The notes below the pieces were generated by a model, which made no database searches, was not told where the DNA came from, and saw only the letters and a list, made by a program, of their open reading frames with translations. A stretch of DNA of 64,000 nt from contig NZ_JPMY01000042.1 in assembly GCF_000761545.1 (NCBI RefSeq), forward strand, positions 1 through 64,000, given 5' to 3'. This DNA is from Pseudomonas sp. ML96 (lineage in GTDB: Bacteria > Pseudomonadota > Gammaproteobacteria > Pseudomonadales > Pseudomonadaceae). This document shows positions 1 through 9,800 of the stretch, in pieces (position 1 is the stretch's first letter; each line of letters opens with the position of its first letter). The position numbers and the translations under genes are program-made.

Positions 1-4
1 CCAA

Positions 5-26
5 TGCCGCGCCCACCGGCGCGGCA
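5..26 (+). other. Perfect GC hairpin upstream of the porin gene
   Basis: A 9-bp perfect inverted repeat (TGCCGCGCC, loop CACC, GGCGCGGCA) lies 44 bases before the porin start. There is no T-run after it, so it is not a classical intrinsic terminator. It may be the end of an upstream transcript or a 5' UTR stem-loop; the left edge of the window hides the context. Confidence 0.4.
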
Positions 27-69
27 CGGCGAAGCCATGCCCACAGAACAACAAGAAAGGAGCCTCACC

Positions 70-798
70 ATGTCGTACCCCAAGGCCGCCCTGGCCCTCG
101 CACTGCTTGCCCCCTGGGGGCTGAGCCAGGCCATCGAGCTGAACGAAGACCTCGCCCTGTACCTGGATGCCGGCGTCTACAGCGACTACCGCACCCGCGG
201 TATCTCGCAGACGCAGAACGATCCGGCGCTGCAGGGCTCGGCCACCCTCAGCCACAGCAGCGGCCTGTACGCCGGGGTGTGGAGCTCCAACGTCGACTTC
301 GGCCTGGGCAGCAAGACCCGCCAGGAGATCGACTACTACGCCGGCTACAACTGGCAGATCAGCGACGACATCAGCCTCGACACCGCCTACTTCCAGTACG
401 AGTACCCGCGGCAGAGCGCGCTCAACTACGGCGAGTACTTCAGCCAGCTCACCGCCTACGGTGCCAAGCTCGGTGCCTACTACTCGGACAACCTCGGCGG
501 CGACCAGAGCTACCTGTACAGCTACGTCGGCTACGAGACCCTGTTGCCGGCCGAGGTGGCCCTGGACCTGCGCTACGGCAACGTCGACCTCAAGGACCCG
601 TTGCTCCTCGACGGCAGCGGCGACACCCGCGACAGCTACCGCGAATGGCAGCTCAAGCTGAGCAAGGAGCTGTTCGGCCTGAACTGGTCGGCCAGCTACG
701 TCGACACCGATCTCTCGGACAACGAGTGCGCCAACTACATGGGCTTCGACGACGTCTGCTCGGCGACCCTGGTGCTGGGTGCCAACAAGAGTTTTTGA
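70..798 (+). CDS. TorF-family putative outer-membrane porin
   Basis: The 242-residue product begins with a clear signal peptide (hydrophobic core LALALLAPWG, cleavage near the AIEL segment at about residue 22). The rest is rich in aromatic and polar alternating strands such as YAGVWSSNVDFG and YDAYF-like segments, ending in a C-terminal Phe as outer-membrane beta-barrels do. This pattern fits the TorF/Gcw_chp family (TIGR02001). The ATG at 70 is chosen because AAAGGAG sits 8 bases before it; the longer frame starting at 4 has no site and no signal peptide at its start. It precedes a Tat-exported agmatine deiminase by 92 bases, so the two may form an uptake-and-catabolism pair; that link is inference. 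Confidence 0.75.
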   Translation: MSYPKAALALALLAPWGLSQAIELNEDLALYLDAGVYSDYRTRGISQTQNDPALQGSATLSHSSGLYAGVWSSNVDFGLGSKTRQEIDYYAGYNWQISDDISLDTAYFQYEYPRQSALNYGEYFSQLTAYGAKLGAYYSDNLGGDQSYLYSYVGYETLLPAEVALDLRYGNVDLKDPLLLDGSGDTRDSYREWQLKLSKELFGLNWSASYVDTDLSDNECANYMGFDDVCSATLVLGANKSF

Positions 799-890
799 GC
801 CGGCCATGGGCCGCCGGCCCATCCGTCTCGCCAGGGAGCAGCAAGCCATTGATGGCGCAGCACAACCCCCAACGAGAAGAGGGACACACC

Positions 891-2015
891 ATGTCTACGC
901 GTCGCGATTTCATGAAGCACCTGACGATGGCCGCCAGTCTCGGCGCCGTCGCCTCCCTGGGTCTGGGCATCAGTGCGCCACGCGCGCGCGCCGCCCTGGC
1001 CGGCAGCTGGTACATGCCCGACGAGCACGCCCCGCAGGAGCGGGTGATCCTCGCCTTCGCCGCCTCCACGGCGATCTGGGAGGACTGGGCCACGCCGGTC
1101 AACGACTGCATCGCCCTGCTGGCCAAGACCATCGCCAAGTACCAGCCGGTGACCGTGCTGTGCCGCGCTAACCAGCTGACCCAGGCCAAGCAGAAGTGCG
1201 GCACCAGCAATATCAAGTTCCTCACCATGCCGCTGGATGATGTATGGGTGCGCGACTACGGTGGCTGCTTCGTGGTCGATGGCCAGGGTGGCCGCGGCCT
1301 GGTCGACTTCAACTTCAACGGCTGGGGCGGCAAGCAGCGCTCGAGCAACGACACCATGGTCGCTGACACCCTGAGCTACGAGCTGGACGCCAGCTACGTC
1401 GGCAGCCAGCTGGTGGGCGAGGGTGGCGGCATCGAGGTGGATGGCCACGGCACGGCGATCATGACCGAGAGCTGCTGGGTCAACAGCAACCGCAACCCCG
1501 GCATGAGCAAGGCGCAGATCGAGGCCGAGCTGAAGGCCAACCTCGGCCTGCGCAAGATCATCTGGCTGCCCGGCATCAAGGGCAAGGACATCACCGACGC
1601 CCACGTCGATTTCTACGCGCGCTTCGTCAAGCCGGGGGTGGTCATCGCCAACCTGGACAACGACCCCAAGTCTTACGACTACGCGGTGACCCGCACTCAC
1701 CTGCAGATCCTGCAGAACGCCACCGATGCTGACGGCCGCAAGCTGGTGGTGCACACCCTGCCGCCACCCCTGAAGAAGCGCAGCAACGTCTACACCCAGA
1801 ACAACCCGGACTTCGCCCCCGGCTACATCAACTACCTGCCGATCAATGGTGCAGTGATCGCTCCGCAGTTCGGCGACGCGGCGGCGGACAAGTACTGCAA
1901 GGACCTGCTCACCCAGCTCTATCCGGGCCGTGTCATCGTCCAGGTCAACATCGATCCGATCGCTGGCGGCGGGGGTGGCATCCACTGCGTGACCAAGAAC
2001 ATGCCGCGTCTGTGA
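891..2015 (+). CDS. Tat-exported agmatine deiminase family protein
   Basis: The 374-residue protein belongs to the peptidyl-arginine/agmatine deiminase family (PAD_porph), which hydrolyses agmatine to N-carbamoylputrescine and ammonia. The N-terminus has a twin-arginine motif (STRRDFMKHL) followed by a hydrophobic stretch and ARA cleavage site, so it should be folded in the cytoplasm and exported to the periplasm. Family motifs are visible: WVRDYGG around residue 119, the DAHVDFYARF segment around 238, and the C-terminal nucleophile motif GGIHCVT with Cys366. The start has AGAAGAGGG upstream. A cytoplasmic-type AguA lies at 30763, so this is a second, periplasmic enzyme. P. aeruginosa strains are known to carry a second agmatine locus (agu2) with exported deiminases; whether this gene is orthologous cannot be decided here. 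Confidence 0.85.
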   Translation: MSTRRDFMKHLTMAASLGAVASLGLGISAPRARAALAGSWYMPDEHAPQERVILAFAASTAIWEDWATPVNDCIALLAKTIAKYQPVTVLCRANQLTQAKQKCGTSNIKFLTMPLDDVWVRDYGGCFVVDGQGGRGLVDFNFNGWGGKQRSSNDTMVADTLSYELDASYVGSQLVGEGGGIEVDGHGTAIMTESCWVNSNRNPGMSKAQIEAELKANLGLRKIIWLPGIKGKDITDAHVDFYARFVKPGVVIANLDNDPKSYDYAVTRTHLQILQNATDADGRKLVVHTLPPPLKKRSNVYTQNNPDFAPGYINYLPINGAVIAPQFGDAAADKYCKDLLTQLYPGRVIVQVNIDPIAGGGGGIHCVTKNMPRL

Positions 2016-2071
2016 TCTAGCCTTTCCTGACCTGCTCCCATCGAGGGATCGACCAACTCCCTCGCACTTGT

Positions 2072-2099
2072 GCCATGCCCGTTCGGGCATGGCTTTTTT
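2072..2099 (+). terminator. Intrinsic terminator after the deiminase gene
   Basis: A 10-bp perfect stem (GCCATGCCCG / CGGGCATGGC) is followed directly by six T residues. It lies 57 bases after the deiminase stop and only 16 bases before the next ATG, so it insulates the downstream amidohydrolase gene from this transcript. Confidence 0.9.
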
Positions 2100-2115
2100 A
2101 CTTGAGGATCGCTCC

Positions 2116-3771
2116 ATGTTTCGCTGTCTGCCGCTCTGCGCGGCGCTGCTGGCGCCGCTGGCCCAGGCCGAGGAGGCCGCCAGCCTGCTGCTGCACAACG
2201 CCCGCATCTACACCGTGGATGCCGACCAGCCCTGGGCCGAGGCCCTGGCCGTGAGCGAGGAGGGCGAAATACTCGCCGTTGGCAGCCGCGCCGAGGTCGA
2301 GGAATACGCCGACGACGACACCGAGTTCGTCGACCTCGGCGGGCGCCTGGTGCTGCCCGGCTTCCAGGACAGCCACGCACATGTGCTGGACGCGTCGTCC
2401 GAGGCCCAGGGCTACTGCCCGCTGGAGGCGGACGGCACGCTGGAGCAGTGGCTGGACGAGATCGCCGGGTGCGCCGAGCAGTCCCGCAGCGAGTGGCTGC
2501 TGGGCAGCGGCTTCAGCCTGCACACCCTGCTCGACAGTGGTGAGAGCCCGCGCGCGCTGCTCGACGAGATCGCCCCCGACCTGCCCATCGCCATCATGGA
2601 AGAGACCTCTCACTCCTATTGGCTCAACAGCAAGGCGCTGCAGCTGGCCGGTTTCGACGGCGAGAGTGATGATCCCGAGGGCGGCGTGATCCTGCGCGAC
2701 CCGCAGGGCAGGGCCACCGGCGTGGTGCTCGATAATGCCGGCGACCTGGTGATGGACAAGGCCCTGCCGCCTTCGAAGGCGCTACAGCAGCTGTATTACC
2801 AGGCGGTGCTGGACGGCCAGGACGAGCTGGCGCGCAACGGCATCACCTCGGTGGCCGACGCCCGCGTGTTCTGGCGCCGTGGCCATCTGGAGGCCTGGCA
2901 GAAGGCGGCGCGCGAGGATCGCCTCAAGGCGCGCACCAGCCTGGGCCTGTGGGCCTATCCACAATTGGACGATGGCGAGCAACTGGCCCAGCTCAAGGCG
3001 CTGTACCAGCCGGGCGATGAAGACGATCTGCTGCACATCACCCAGATCAAACTGTATGTCGACGGCATCGTGCACAACACCACCGCGCGCCTGCGCCAGC
3101 CCTACCAGCACAGCCTGGCCGGCGTCGATCCGCGCGGCCTGTACTACTTCGGCCCCGAGCGCCTGGCGCGCTACGCCCGCGAGCTGGCGGCGAGCGGCTT
3201 CGACCTGCATATCCACACCATCGGCGACCAGGCGGTGCGCGATGCGCTGGACGCCATCGAGCAGGCCGGCCGTGGTCGTCATCGCCTGACCCATGTCGAG
3301 CTGGTCGATCAGGCGGATATTCCGCGCTTCCGCCAACTGGGGGTGATCGCCGACTTCCAGCCCAGCCCGTACTTCACCCCGTCCTTCCTCAAGGACAACC
3401 AGCCGCTGATCGGCCAACGTGCCTACCAGATGCTGCCGATGCGCGCGCTGTATGACAGCGGCGCGCGGGTCACCCTGAGTTCCGACTGGGATGTGAACCC
3501 GCTGTCGCCGCTGGGCATCATGCAGAACGCTCTGGGCCTGGGTGCGCGTGGCCTGCCGAATCTGGACGCGGCGATCCGCGCCTATACCCTGGACGCCGCC
3601 TATACCCTGCGTCAGGAGGACAGTACCGGCTCGCTGGAGGTGGGCAAGCAGGCCGATCTGCTGGTGCTGGACCGTGACATCTTCAAGCTGCCGCCGGCGC
3701 AGATCGGCCAGGCCAAGGTGCTGTGGACCCTGCTCGGTGGCGAAGAGGTGTATCGCGCGGCGGGGTTCTGA
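2116..3771 (+). CDS. Exported amidohydrolase family protein (YtcJ-like)
   Basis: The 551-residue product has a signal peptide (MFRCLPLCAALLAPLAQA). It then has the amidohydrolase-3/YtcJ layout: an N-terminal composite beta domain ending in LPGFQDSHAHV with the metal-binding HxH, a central barrel, and the late motifs LHIHTIGDQAV and LSSDWDVNPLSP carrying further ligands, then a C-terminal LEVGKQADLLVLD strand. Such metal-dependent hydrolases cleave amide or imine bonds; the substrate is unknown. The ATG at 2116 is preferred over an in-frame start at 2068 because the latter runs through the terminator hairpin, and TTGAGG precedes 2116. Confidence 0.85.
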   Translation: MFRCLPLCAALLAPLAQAEEAASLLLHNARIYTVDADQPWAEALAVSEEGEILAVGSRAEVEEYADDDTEFVDLGGRLVLPGFQDSHAHVLDASSEAQGYCPLEADGTLEQWLDEIAGCAEQSRSEWLLGSGFSLHTLLDSGESPRALLDEIAPDLPIAIMEETSHSYWLNSKALQLAGFDGESDDPEGGVILRDPQGRATGVVLDNAGDLVMDKALPPSKALQQLYYQAVLDGQDELARNGITSVADARVFWRRGHLEAWQKAAREDRLKARTSLGLWAYPQLDDGEQLAQLKALYQPGDEDDLLHITQIKLYVDGIVHNTTARLRQPYQHSLAGVDPRGLYYFGPERLARYARELAASGFDLHIHTIGDQAVRDALDAIEQAGRGRHRLTHVELVDQADIPRFRQLGVIADFQPSPYFTPSFLKDNQPLIGQRAYQMLPMRALYDSGARVTLSSDWDVNPLSPLGIMQNALGLGARGLPNLDAAIRAYTLDAAYTLRQEDSTGSLEVGKQADLLVLDRDIFKLPPAQIGQAKVLWTLLGGEEVYRAAGF

Positions 3772-3779
3772 AGCGGGCG

Positions 3780-4166
3780 TCAGCCCGGCTGCTGGGTCTG
3801 GCGCGCACGGCGCTCCAGCAGGTAGCCGAGCACGCCGCCGAGCAGGATGGGCAGCAGCGCGTAGATTGGGAAGAACACGATGCCCAGCGCCGCCTGGGCA
3901 TCGGCGGCGAGGTCTAGCTGGTAGTGCGCCCAGGCCAGGAAGAGGAAGCCGGGCACGGCTGGCGCCAGCACCGATAGCGGCCGGCGGTAGAGCAGGCTGA
4001 TCAGCAGGATGGCGCCCCAGGCGATGGCATTGAACAGGCCGAGGAACGTAGCGCCGCTGAGCCCCGTGTTGGTGTACTGGGCAAGCCAGCCGAGGCCGCC
4101 GGGCAGGCGGGCCAGATAGGGCAGCAGGATGCCGAGCAGCACTACCGCCAGACGCGCCTTGAGCAT
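3780..4166 (-). CDS. Small four-helix membrane protein, unknown function
   Basis: This 128-residue protein has about four hydrophobic helices (around residues 5-20, 37-58, 63-80 and 92-115) and a positively charged C-terminus (LLERRARQTQQPG). I do not recognise the family. It follows the chemoreceptor gene on the same strand after 71 bases and is convergent with the amidohydrolase gene, 8 bases away from its stop. Co-transcription with the chemoreceptor is possible but not shown. Confidence 0.6.
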   Translation of the reverse strand: MLKARLAVVLLGILLPYLARLPGGLGWLAQYTNTGLSGATFLGLFNAIAWGAILLISLLYRRPLSVLAPAVPGFLFLAWAHYQLDLAADAQAALGIVFFPIYALLPILLGGVLGYLLERRARQTQQPG

Positions 4167-4237
4167 GTTCTACCTCGCCAGCCAACCGGTTTCGGCGAAT
4201 GCTAGTCCAGGCGCGTGGCGCCGCACAGTCGACCCGT

Positions 4238-5707
4238 CTACAGCTTCAGCTTGCGAATCGCCTTGCCCAGCTCCTCCGCCAGGCCGACCAGCTCGCCGCT
4301 GGTGCTGGCCGAAGTCAGGGTTTGTTGCACGGTCTGCTCGGTGACATCGCGGATGCCCACCACCGAACGGGTCATCTCCTCGGCCACCTGGCTCTGCTGC
4401 TCGGCGGCCACGGCGATCTGCGTGTTGCTCTCGCGCATCAGCGCCACCGCGCGGGCGATGTCGCCCAGCGCTTCACCGGCGGCGTTGGCTTCCTGCACGC
4501 AGTGGTCGGCCTTGTGCGAGCTCTCCTGCATGAACTCCACCGCGTCGCGGCTGGCGGCCTGCAGGTTGCCGATCATGCGGGTGATCTCGTCGGTGGAGTC
4601 CTGCACGCGCTTGGCCAGGTTACGCACCTCGTCGGCGACCACGGCAAAGCCACGGCCCATCTCGCCGGCGCGGGCGGCCTCGATGGCGGCGTTGAGCGCC
4701 AGCAGGTTGGTCTGTTCGGCAATGCCGTGGATGGTCTCGACCATGCCGCCGATGGTGCGGCTGTCGTCGTTCAGGCGCTGGATCATCTCGGCGGTCTGCT
4801 GCACGCCCTGCGACAGGCTGGCGATGGCCTGGCTGGCACGGCCGACCACCTGCTGGCCGACGCCGCTGAGGCGATCCGCCTCGGTGGACTGGTCGCGGGT
4901 GTCGGCGGCGTGCTGGGCGATGTGGTGCACGGTGGCGGACATCTCGTTGATCGCGGTGGCGGCCTGGTCGGTTTCGCTCTGCTGGCCGAGCATGCCGCCG
5001 CGTACCCGCTCCATGCTGCCGGCCAGGCGCCGTGCGCCATCGTCGAGGCTGGCGGCGGCCTGGGCCACGGTGCCGACCACGCGCTGGTAGCCGGCCTGCA
5101 TGGCGTTGAAGGCGTTGGCCATCTGGCCCACTTCATCGTTGCTGTTGAGTTCGGCGCGGGCAGACAGGTCGCCGCTGCGCTCGACGTGCAGCATCACGTC
5201 CTTGAGCTGGTTGAGGTGGCTGAGGATGAAGCGGATCAGCAACTGCGAGGCGCCGAGCAGGAGCAGCATCAGCACCATGACGCAGGCCGCGTAGGCGCCG
5301 GCGCGGGTCTCGAATATCTGCCACAGGCTCGGCGCGCTGGCGGTCACCGCCACGCGCTGGCCGTCGCCGGCGTCCTGCAGCCAGGCGCCGATCAACGGAT
5401 CGTTGCCCCACAGGCCGTCATGTTCGAGGTCGACCCAGCCGCGCTCGCTGCCGCTTACACCGGGCAGCGCCGGCTTGCTGCCACGAGCGAAGCTGATTAC
5501 GCGGGCATCCGCAGGTAGCGGCGCGGCCGCCGGCCAGCTGGCCAGCAGGCGCGCCGAGGCCTGCGCTGCTTCGCGTGCGGCCTCGGCGCGGCCTGCCTGT
5601 TCCTGCTGCATGGCGAACAGCACCAGCAGCAGAGTGGTGACGAAGGCCACCAGGTTGACCGCCCAGAACTTGTATTTGAGGGAGAGGTTGAGGATCCAGT
5701 TTTTCAT
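4238..5707 (-). CDS. Methyl-accepting chemotaxis protein
   Basis: The 489-residue protein has a transmembrane helix near residues 14-33, a short periplasmic sensor of about 110 residues, a second helix near 147-168, a HAMP linker, and a cytoplasmic signalling domain. The signalling tip is unmistakable: IAEQTNLLALNAAIEAARAG followed by GFAVVADEVRNLA. It should couple a periplasmic or membrane cue to CheA/CheW. The small sensor is much shorter than a dCache and I cannot predict its ligand. The ATG at 5707 is chosen over 5740 because the hydrophobic anchor follows it directly and AAAAAGACC lies just before it. Confidence 0.93.
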   Translation of the reverse strand: MKNWILNLSLKYKFWAVNLVAFVTTLLLVLFAMQQEQAGRAEAAREAAQASARLLASWPAAAPLPADARVISFARGSKPALPGVSGSERGWVDLEHDGLWGNDPLIGAWLQDAGDGQRVAVTASAPSLWQIFETRAGAYAACVMVLMLLLLGASQLLIRFILSHLNQLKDVMLHVERSGDLSARAELNSNDEVGQMANAFNAMQAGYQRVVGTVAQAAASLDDGARRLAGSMERVRGGMLGQQSETDQAATAINEMSATVHHIAQHAADTRDQSTEADRLSGVGQQVVGRASQAIASLSQGVQQTAEMIQRLNDDSRTIGGMVETIHGIAEQTNLLALNAAIEAARAGEMGRGFAVVADEVRNLAKRVQDSTDEITRMIGNLQAASRDAVEFMQESSHKADHCVQEANAAGEALGDIARAVALMRESNTQIAVAAEQQSQVAEEMTRSVVGIRDVTEQTVQQTLTSASTSGELVGLAEELGKAIRKLKL

Positions 5708-5930
5708 GGTCTTTTTATCTGCACGCAGGAGAAGTGGCATTTCGCCACAGTTTGCCCAATCGCCGGCTGCGGACCTTGATCACGGTCAACGCTGCTGGGA
5801 ACTCCGCTGAACGGTATGACCTCTCGTCGCTCATGCCCGGTTCAGGCATTGCGACAGACGCGCAATAACATAATCTGCGCCGGTCGCGCGGGCCTGGAGC
5901 CCGCGCCGTTGCGCTTCCCGGGGGATTTTC

Positions 5931-6764
5931 ATGCATCTTTTCGTGCGTCGCTTCCTCCTGGCCTGGATGCTGGGAGTGGCCGCTGTCGGCCAAGCCTTGG
6001 CCGGCGATCTGCCGACCGAAACGCCAGTGATTGGCTCCACCACCCAGGCACCCTTGCCGGGCCAGTCGATCAGCGTGTTGTTCGTCGGCAACAGTTACAC
6101 CTTCTACAACGACCTGCCGCAGATGGTGCAGCGCATGTCGGTCGAGGCCATCCAGCCACGCCCGCTGCAGGTGCGCGACGTGACCTTCGGCGGCGCCAGC
6201 CTGCAGGCCCACTGGCAGCGCGGCGAGGTGCAGAAGGTGATCGCCAGCCAGCACTGGGACTACGTGGTGATCCAGGACTTCAGCACCATGCCGGTGGATA
6301 ACCCGGACCTGACCCGCGAGTACGTGCGCCGGGTGGCCGCCGCCGCGCGCAAGGCCGGCGCCCAGCCGATCCTCTACCTGACCTGGGCGCGGCAGGCCAA
6401 GCCGGCCATGCAGGCGCAGCTCGACAGCGTCTACACCGGCCTGGCCAACGAGACCCACGCACTGCTGGCGCCGGTCGGCCAGGCCTGGCAGCGCGCGCTG
6501 GCAGTCTCGCCGCAGCCGCAGCTGTTCATCGAGGACGGCAGCCACCCGAGCTACGCCGGTAGTTACCTGGCCGCTTCGGTGTTCTATGCGCTGATCTACG
6601 GCACGCCGCCGCCGACGCCTGCCGCCGAGCAGCTGGCCCACCTCGGCCAGATCAAACCGGGCGATCTGCAGGGCTATGCCTGGGCCGCGATCCAGTCCCA
6701 GGACCTGGCCCTGCGCACGGTGCCGCAGGAGCTACGCAGCCTGCCGGTGACTGCCACCCGCTGA
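5931..6764 (+). CDS. Exported SGNH/GDSL-like hydrolase
   Basis: The 277-residue protein starts with a signal peptide (LLAWMLGVAAVGQALA). Block-like motifs of the SGNH fold follow: LFVGNSYTFYNDLP (block I, with Ser in GNS), FGGASLQAHW (Gly block), DYVVIQDFS (block III-like, with Gln in place of the usual Asn), and DGSHPSYAGSYLAA near residue 203 with the expected D-x-x-H catalytic pair. It is therefore a probable periplasmic esterase or acyl hydrolase of unknown substrate. GGGGGA stands before the ATG. The gene is divergent from the chemoreceptor across a 223-base gap. Confidence 0.7.
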   Translation: MHLFVRRFLLAWMLGVAAVGQALAGDLPTETPVIGSTTQAPLPGQSISVLFVGNSYTFYNDLPQMVQRMSVEAIQPRPLQVRDVTFGGASLQAHWQRGEVQKVIASQHWDYVVIQDFSTMPVDNPDLTREYVRRVAAAARKAGAQPILYLTWARQAKPAMQAQLDSVYTGLANETHALLAPVGQAWQRALAVSPQPQLFIEDGSHPSYAGSYLAASVFYALIYGTPPPTPAAEQLAHLGQIKPGDLQGYAWAAIQSQDLALRTVPQELRSLPVTATR

Positions 6765-6861
6765 GCCGTTCCGCAGCGTCTCGCGCCATCCACGGCGCGG
6801 GGCGCAACGCGGCGGCGGAATCTGCGACAATCGCGCCTTTGCCACGATTGCCCGCCCGCCG

Positions 6862-9800
6862 ATGACCGACCACGCCTCCCTGCTGAAGAACCTCGACCTG
6901 GCCATGCAGGCCGATCGTCACCGCCTGCGCCGCCAGCTGCACGAGCTGCAGAAACAGCCGGACGAGGCCAAGCTGGCGCAGTGGCTGGAGCGTTTCCAGG
7001 CTTCCTGCGCCAAGGTTGAGGCGCGCAAGCGCAGCATCCCGACGATTCGCTACGACGACGCCCTGCCGATCGCCGCCAAGCGTGACGAGATCAAGGCCGC
7101 GCTGGAGAAACACCAGGTACTGGTGATCGCCGGCGAGACCGGCTCGGGCAAGACCACCCAGTTGCCGAAGATCTGCCTGGAGCTGGGTCGCGGCGTGCAT
7201 GGTTTGATCGGCCACACCCAGCCGCGCCGCCTGGCCGCGCGTAGCGTGGCCACCCGCGTGGCCGAGGAGATCGGCACGCCGCTGGGCGAACTGGTCGGCT
7301 ACCAGGTGCGCTTCGAGGACCACTCCGGCGACAGCAGCCTGATCAAGCTGATGACCGACGGCATCCTGCTGGCCGAGACCCAGCACGACCGCTTCCTGGA
7401 GAAGTACGACACCATCATCGTCGACGAGGCCCACGAACGTAGCCTCAACATCGACTTCCTGCTCGGTTACCTGAAGACTCTGCTGCCGCGTCGCCCCGAT
7501 CTGAAGCTGATCATCACCTCGGCGACCATCGACCTGGAGCGCTTCTCCAAGCACTTCAACGGGGCCGGCCTTCCGGACGCGCCGATCATCGAGGTGTCCG
7601 GGCGTACCTATCCGGTGGAAACCTGGTATCGCCCGCTGGCCGCCGAGGTGGACGAGGAGGGCGAGAGCCTGCTCGACGACCTCACCGTCGACCAGGGCAT
7701 CCTCGCCGCGCTGGACGAGATCTCCGCCCATGAAAGTGCAGAGGGCAAACGCCCTGGCGACGTGCTGGTGTTCCTCCCCGGCGAGCGTGAGATTCGTGAC
7801 GCCGCCGAGGTGCTGCGTAAGGCCAACCTGCGCTTCACCGAGGTGCTGCCGCTGTACGCGCGGCTGACCCCGGCCGAGCAGCAGAAGATCTTCGCGCCCA
7901 TGGCCGGGCGCAAGATAGTGCTGGCCACCAACGTCGCCGAAACCTCGCTGACCGTGCCGGGCATTCGCTATGTGATCGACAGCGGCACGGCGCGGATCAG
8001 CCGCTACAGCTACCGCGCCAAGGTGCAGCGCCTGCCCATCGAGGCGGTGTCGCAGGCCAGCGCCAACCAGCGCAAGGGCCGCTGTGGCCGGATCGAGCCG
8101 GGCATTTGCATCCGCCTGTACAGCGAGGAGGATTTCCTCGGCCGCCCCGAATTCACCGATCCGGAAATCCTGCGTACCAACCTGGCGGCGGTGATCCTGC
8201 AGATGCTCCATCTGCGCTTGGGCAGCATCGAGGACTTCCCCTTTATCGAGCCGCCAGATGGCAAGGCCATCAGCGACGGTTTCACCCTGTTGCAGGAACT
8301 CTCGGCGGTCAACCGCGAGAGCCAGCTCACGCCCATCGGCCGCCAGCTGGCGCGCCTGCCCATCGACCCGCGCCTGGGTCGCATGGTGCTGGAGGCGGCC
8401 AAGCTCGGCAGTCTCGATGAAATCCTCATCGTCGCCTCGGCGCTTTCGGTGCAGGACCCGCGCGAGCGGCCGATGGAGCGCCAGCAGGCCGCCGACCAGG
8501 CCCACGCGCAGTGGAAGGACGTCGACTCCGATTTCGCCGCGCTGATCAACCTGTGGCGCGGCTTCGAGGAGAAGCGCCAGGAGCTGGGCAGCAACCCGCT
8601 GCGCAACTGGTGCAAGAAGAACTTCCTCAATTACCTGCGCCTGCGCGAGTGGCGCGATGCCCACCGCCAGCTGGTGCTGATCGCCCGCGAGTTGCAGCTG
8701 TCCGCTGGCAAATCGGACGGCAAGCGCGAGCGCCCGGCTCAGGGCGAGCAGAAGGCCAAGCCGACCACCGACACCAAGGTCAATGTCATCGTCCGCGAGC
8801 AGGCCGAGGCTGGCGAGGCGGCGCAGCGCGCCAAGAGCTACGCCGCGGTGCACAAGGCGATCCTGTCCGGCCTGCTCAGCCAGATCGGCCAGAAGACCGA
8901 GGACGGTGATTATCTCGGCGCGCGCCAGCGGCGCTTCTGGATTCACCCGTCCTCGGTGATCGGGCGCAAGAAGCCGAGCTGGGTGATGACCGCCGAGCTG
9001 GTGGAAACCACCAAGCTGTTCGCTCGCCAGGTGGCCAAGATCGAGCCGGACTGGATCGAGCCGCTGGCCGGCCACCTGATCAAGAAGAACCACTTCGAGC
9101 CGCACTGGGAGAAGCGCCGTGGCCAGGTGGTGGCCTTCGAGCAGGTCACCCTGTACGGCCTGATCGTGGTCGGCCGCCGCCCGGTGCATTTCGGCCCGGT
9201 CGACCCGGTGGCCTCGCGCGAGCTGTTTATCCGCGACGGCCTGGTGCGCGGCGAGATCAACAGCCGCGCCAAGTGCCTGGCGGCCAACCGCGAGCTGCTG
9301 GAGCGCCTCGACGAGCTGGAGGCCAAGGCCCGTCGCCGCGACATTCTCGCCGACGAGGAAACCCTGTACGCCTTCTACGAGGCGCGCATCCCGGCCGAGA
9401 TCCACCAGGCCGCCACCTTCGAGCACTGGTACAAGAGCGAGAGTACGAAGAACCCGCAGCTGCTGATCATGCGCGAGGAAGACGTGCTGGCGCGCGACGC
9501 CAAGGAAGTCACCGCCGCGCAGTACCCGGACATCCTCCAGCTCGGCGAGCTGCAACTGCCGCTGACCTACCACTTCGAGCCCAATCACCCGCGCGACGGC
9601 GTGACCCTGCGCGTGCCGGCGCCGCTGCTGCCGCAATTGCCGGCGGACCGCCTGGAGTGGCTGGTGCCGGGCCTGATCGAGGCCAAGGCCATCGCCCTGG
9701 TGCGCAACCTGCCCAAGGCGATCCGCAAGAACTTCGTGCCGGTGCCGGACTTCGTCGGCGCGGCCCTGTCGAAGATCGCCTTTGGCCAGGGCTCGCTGCC

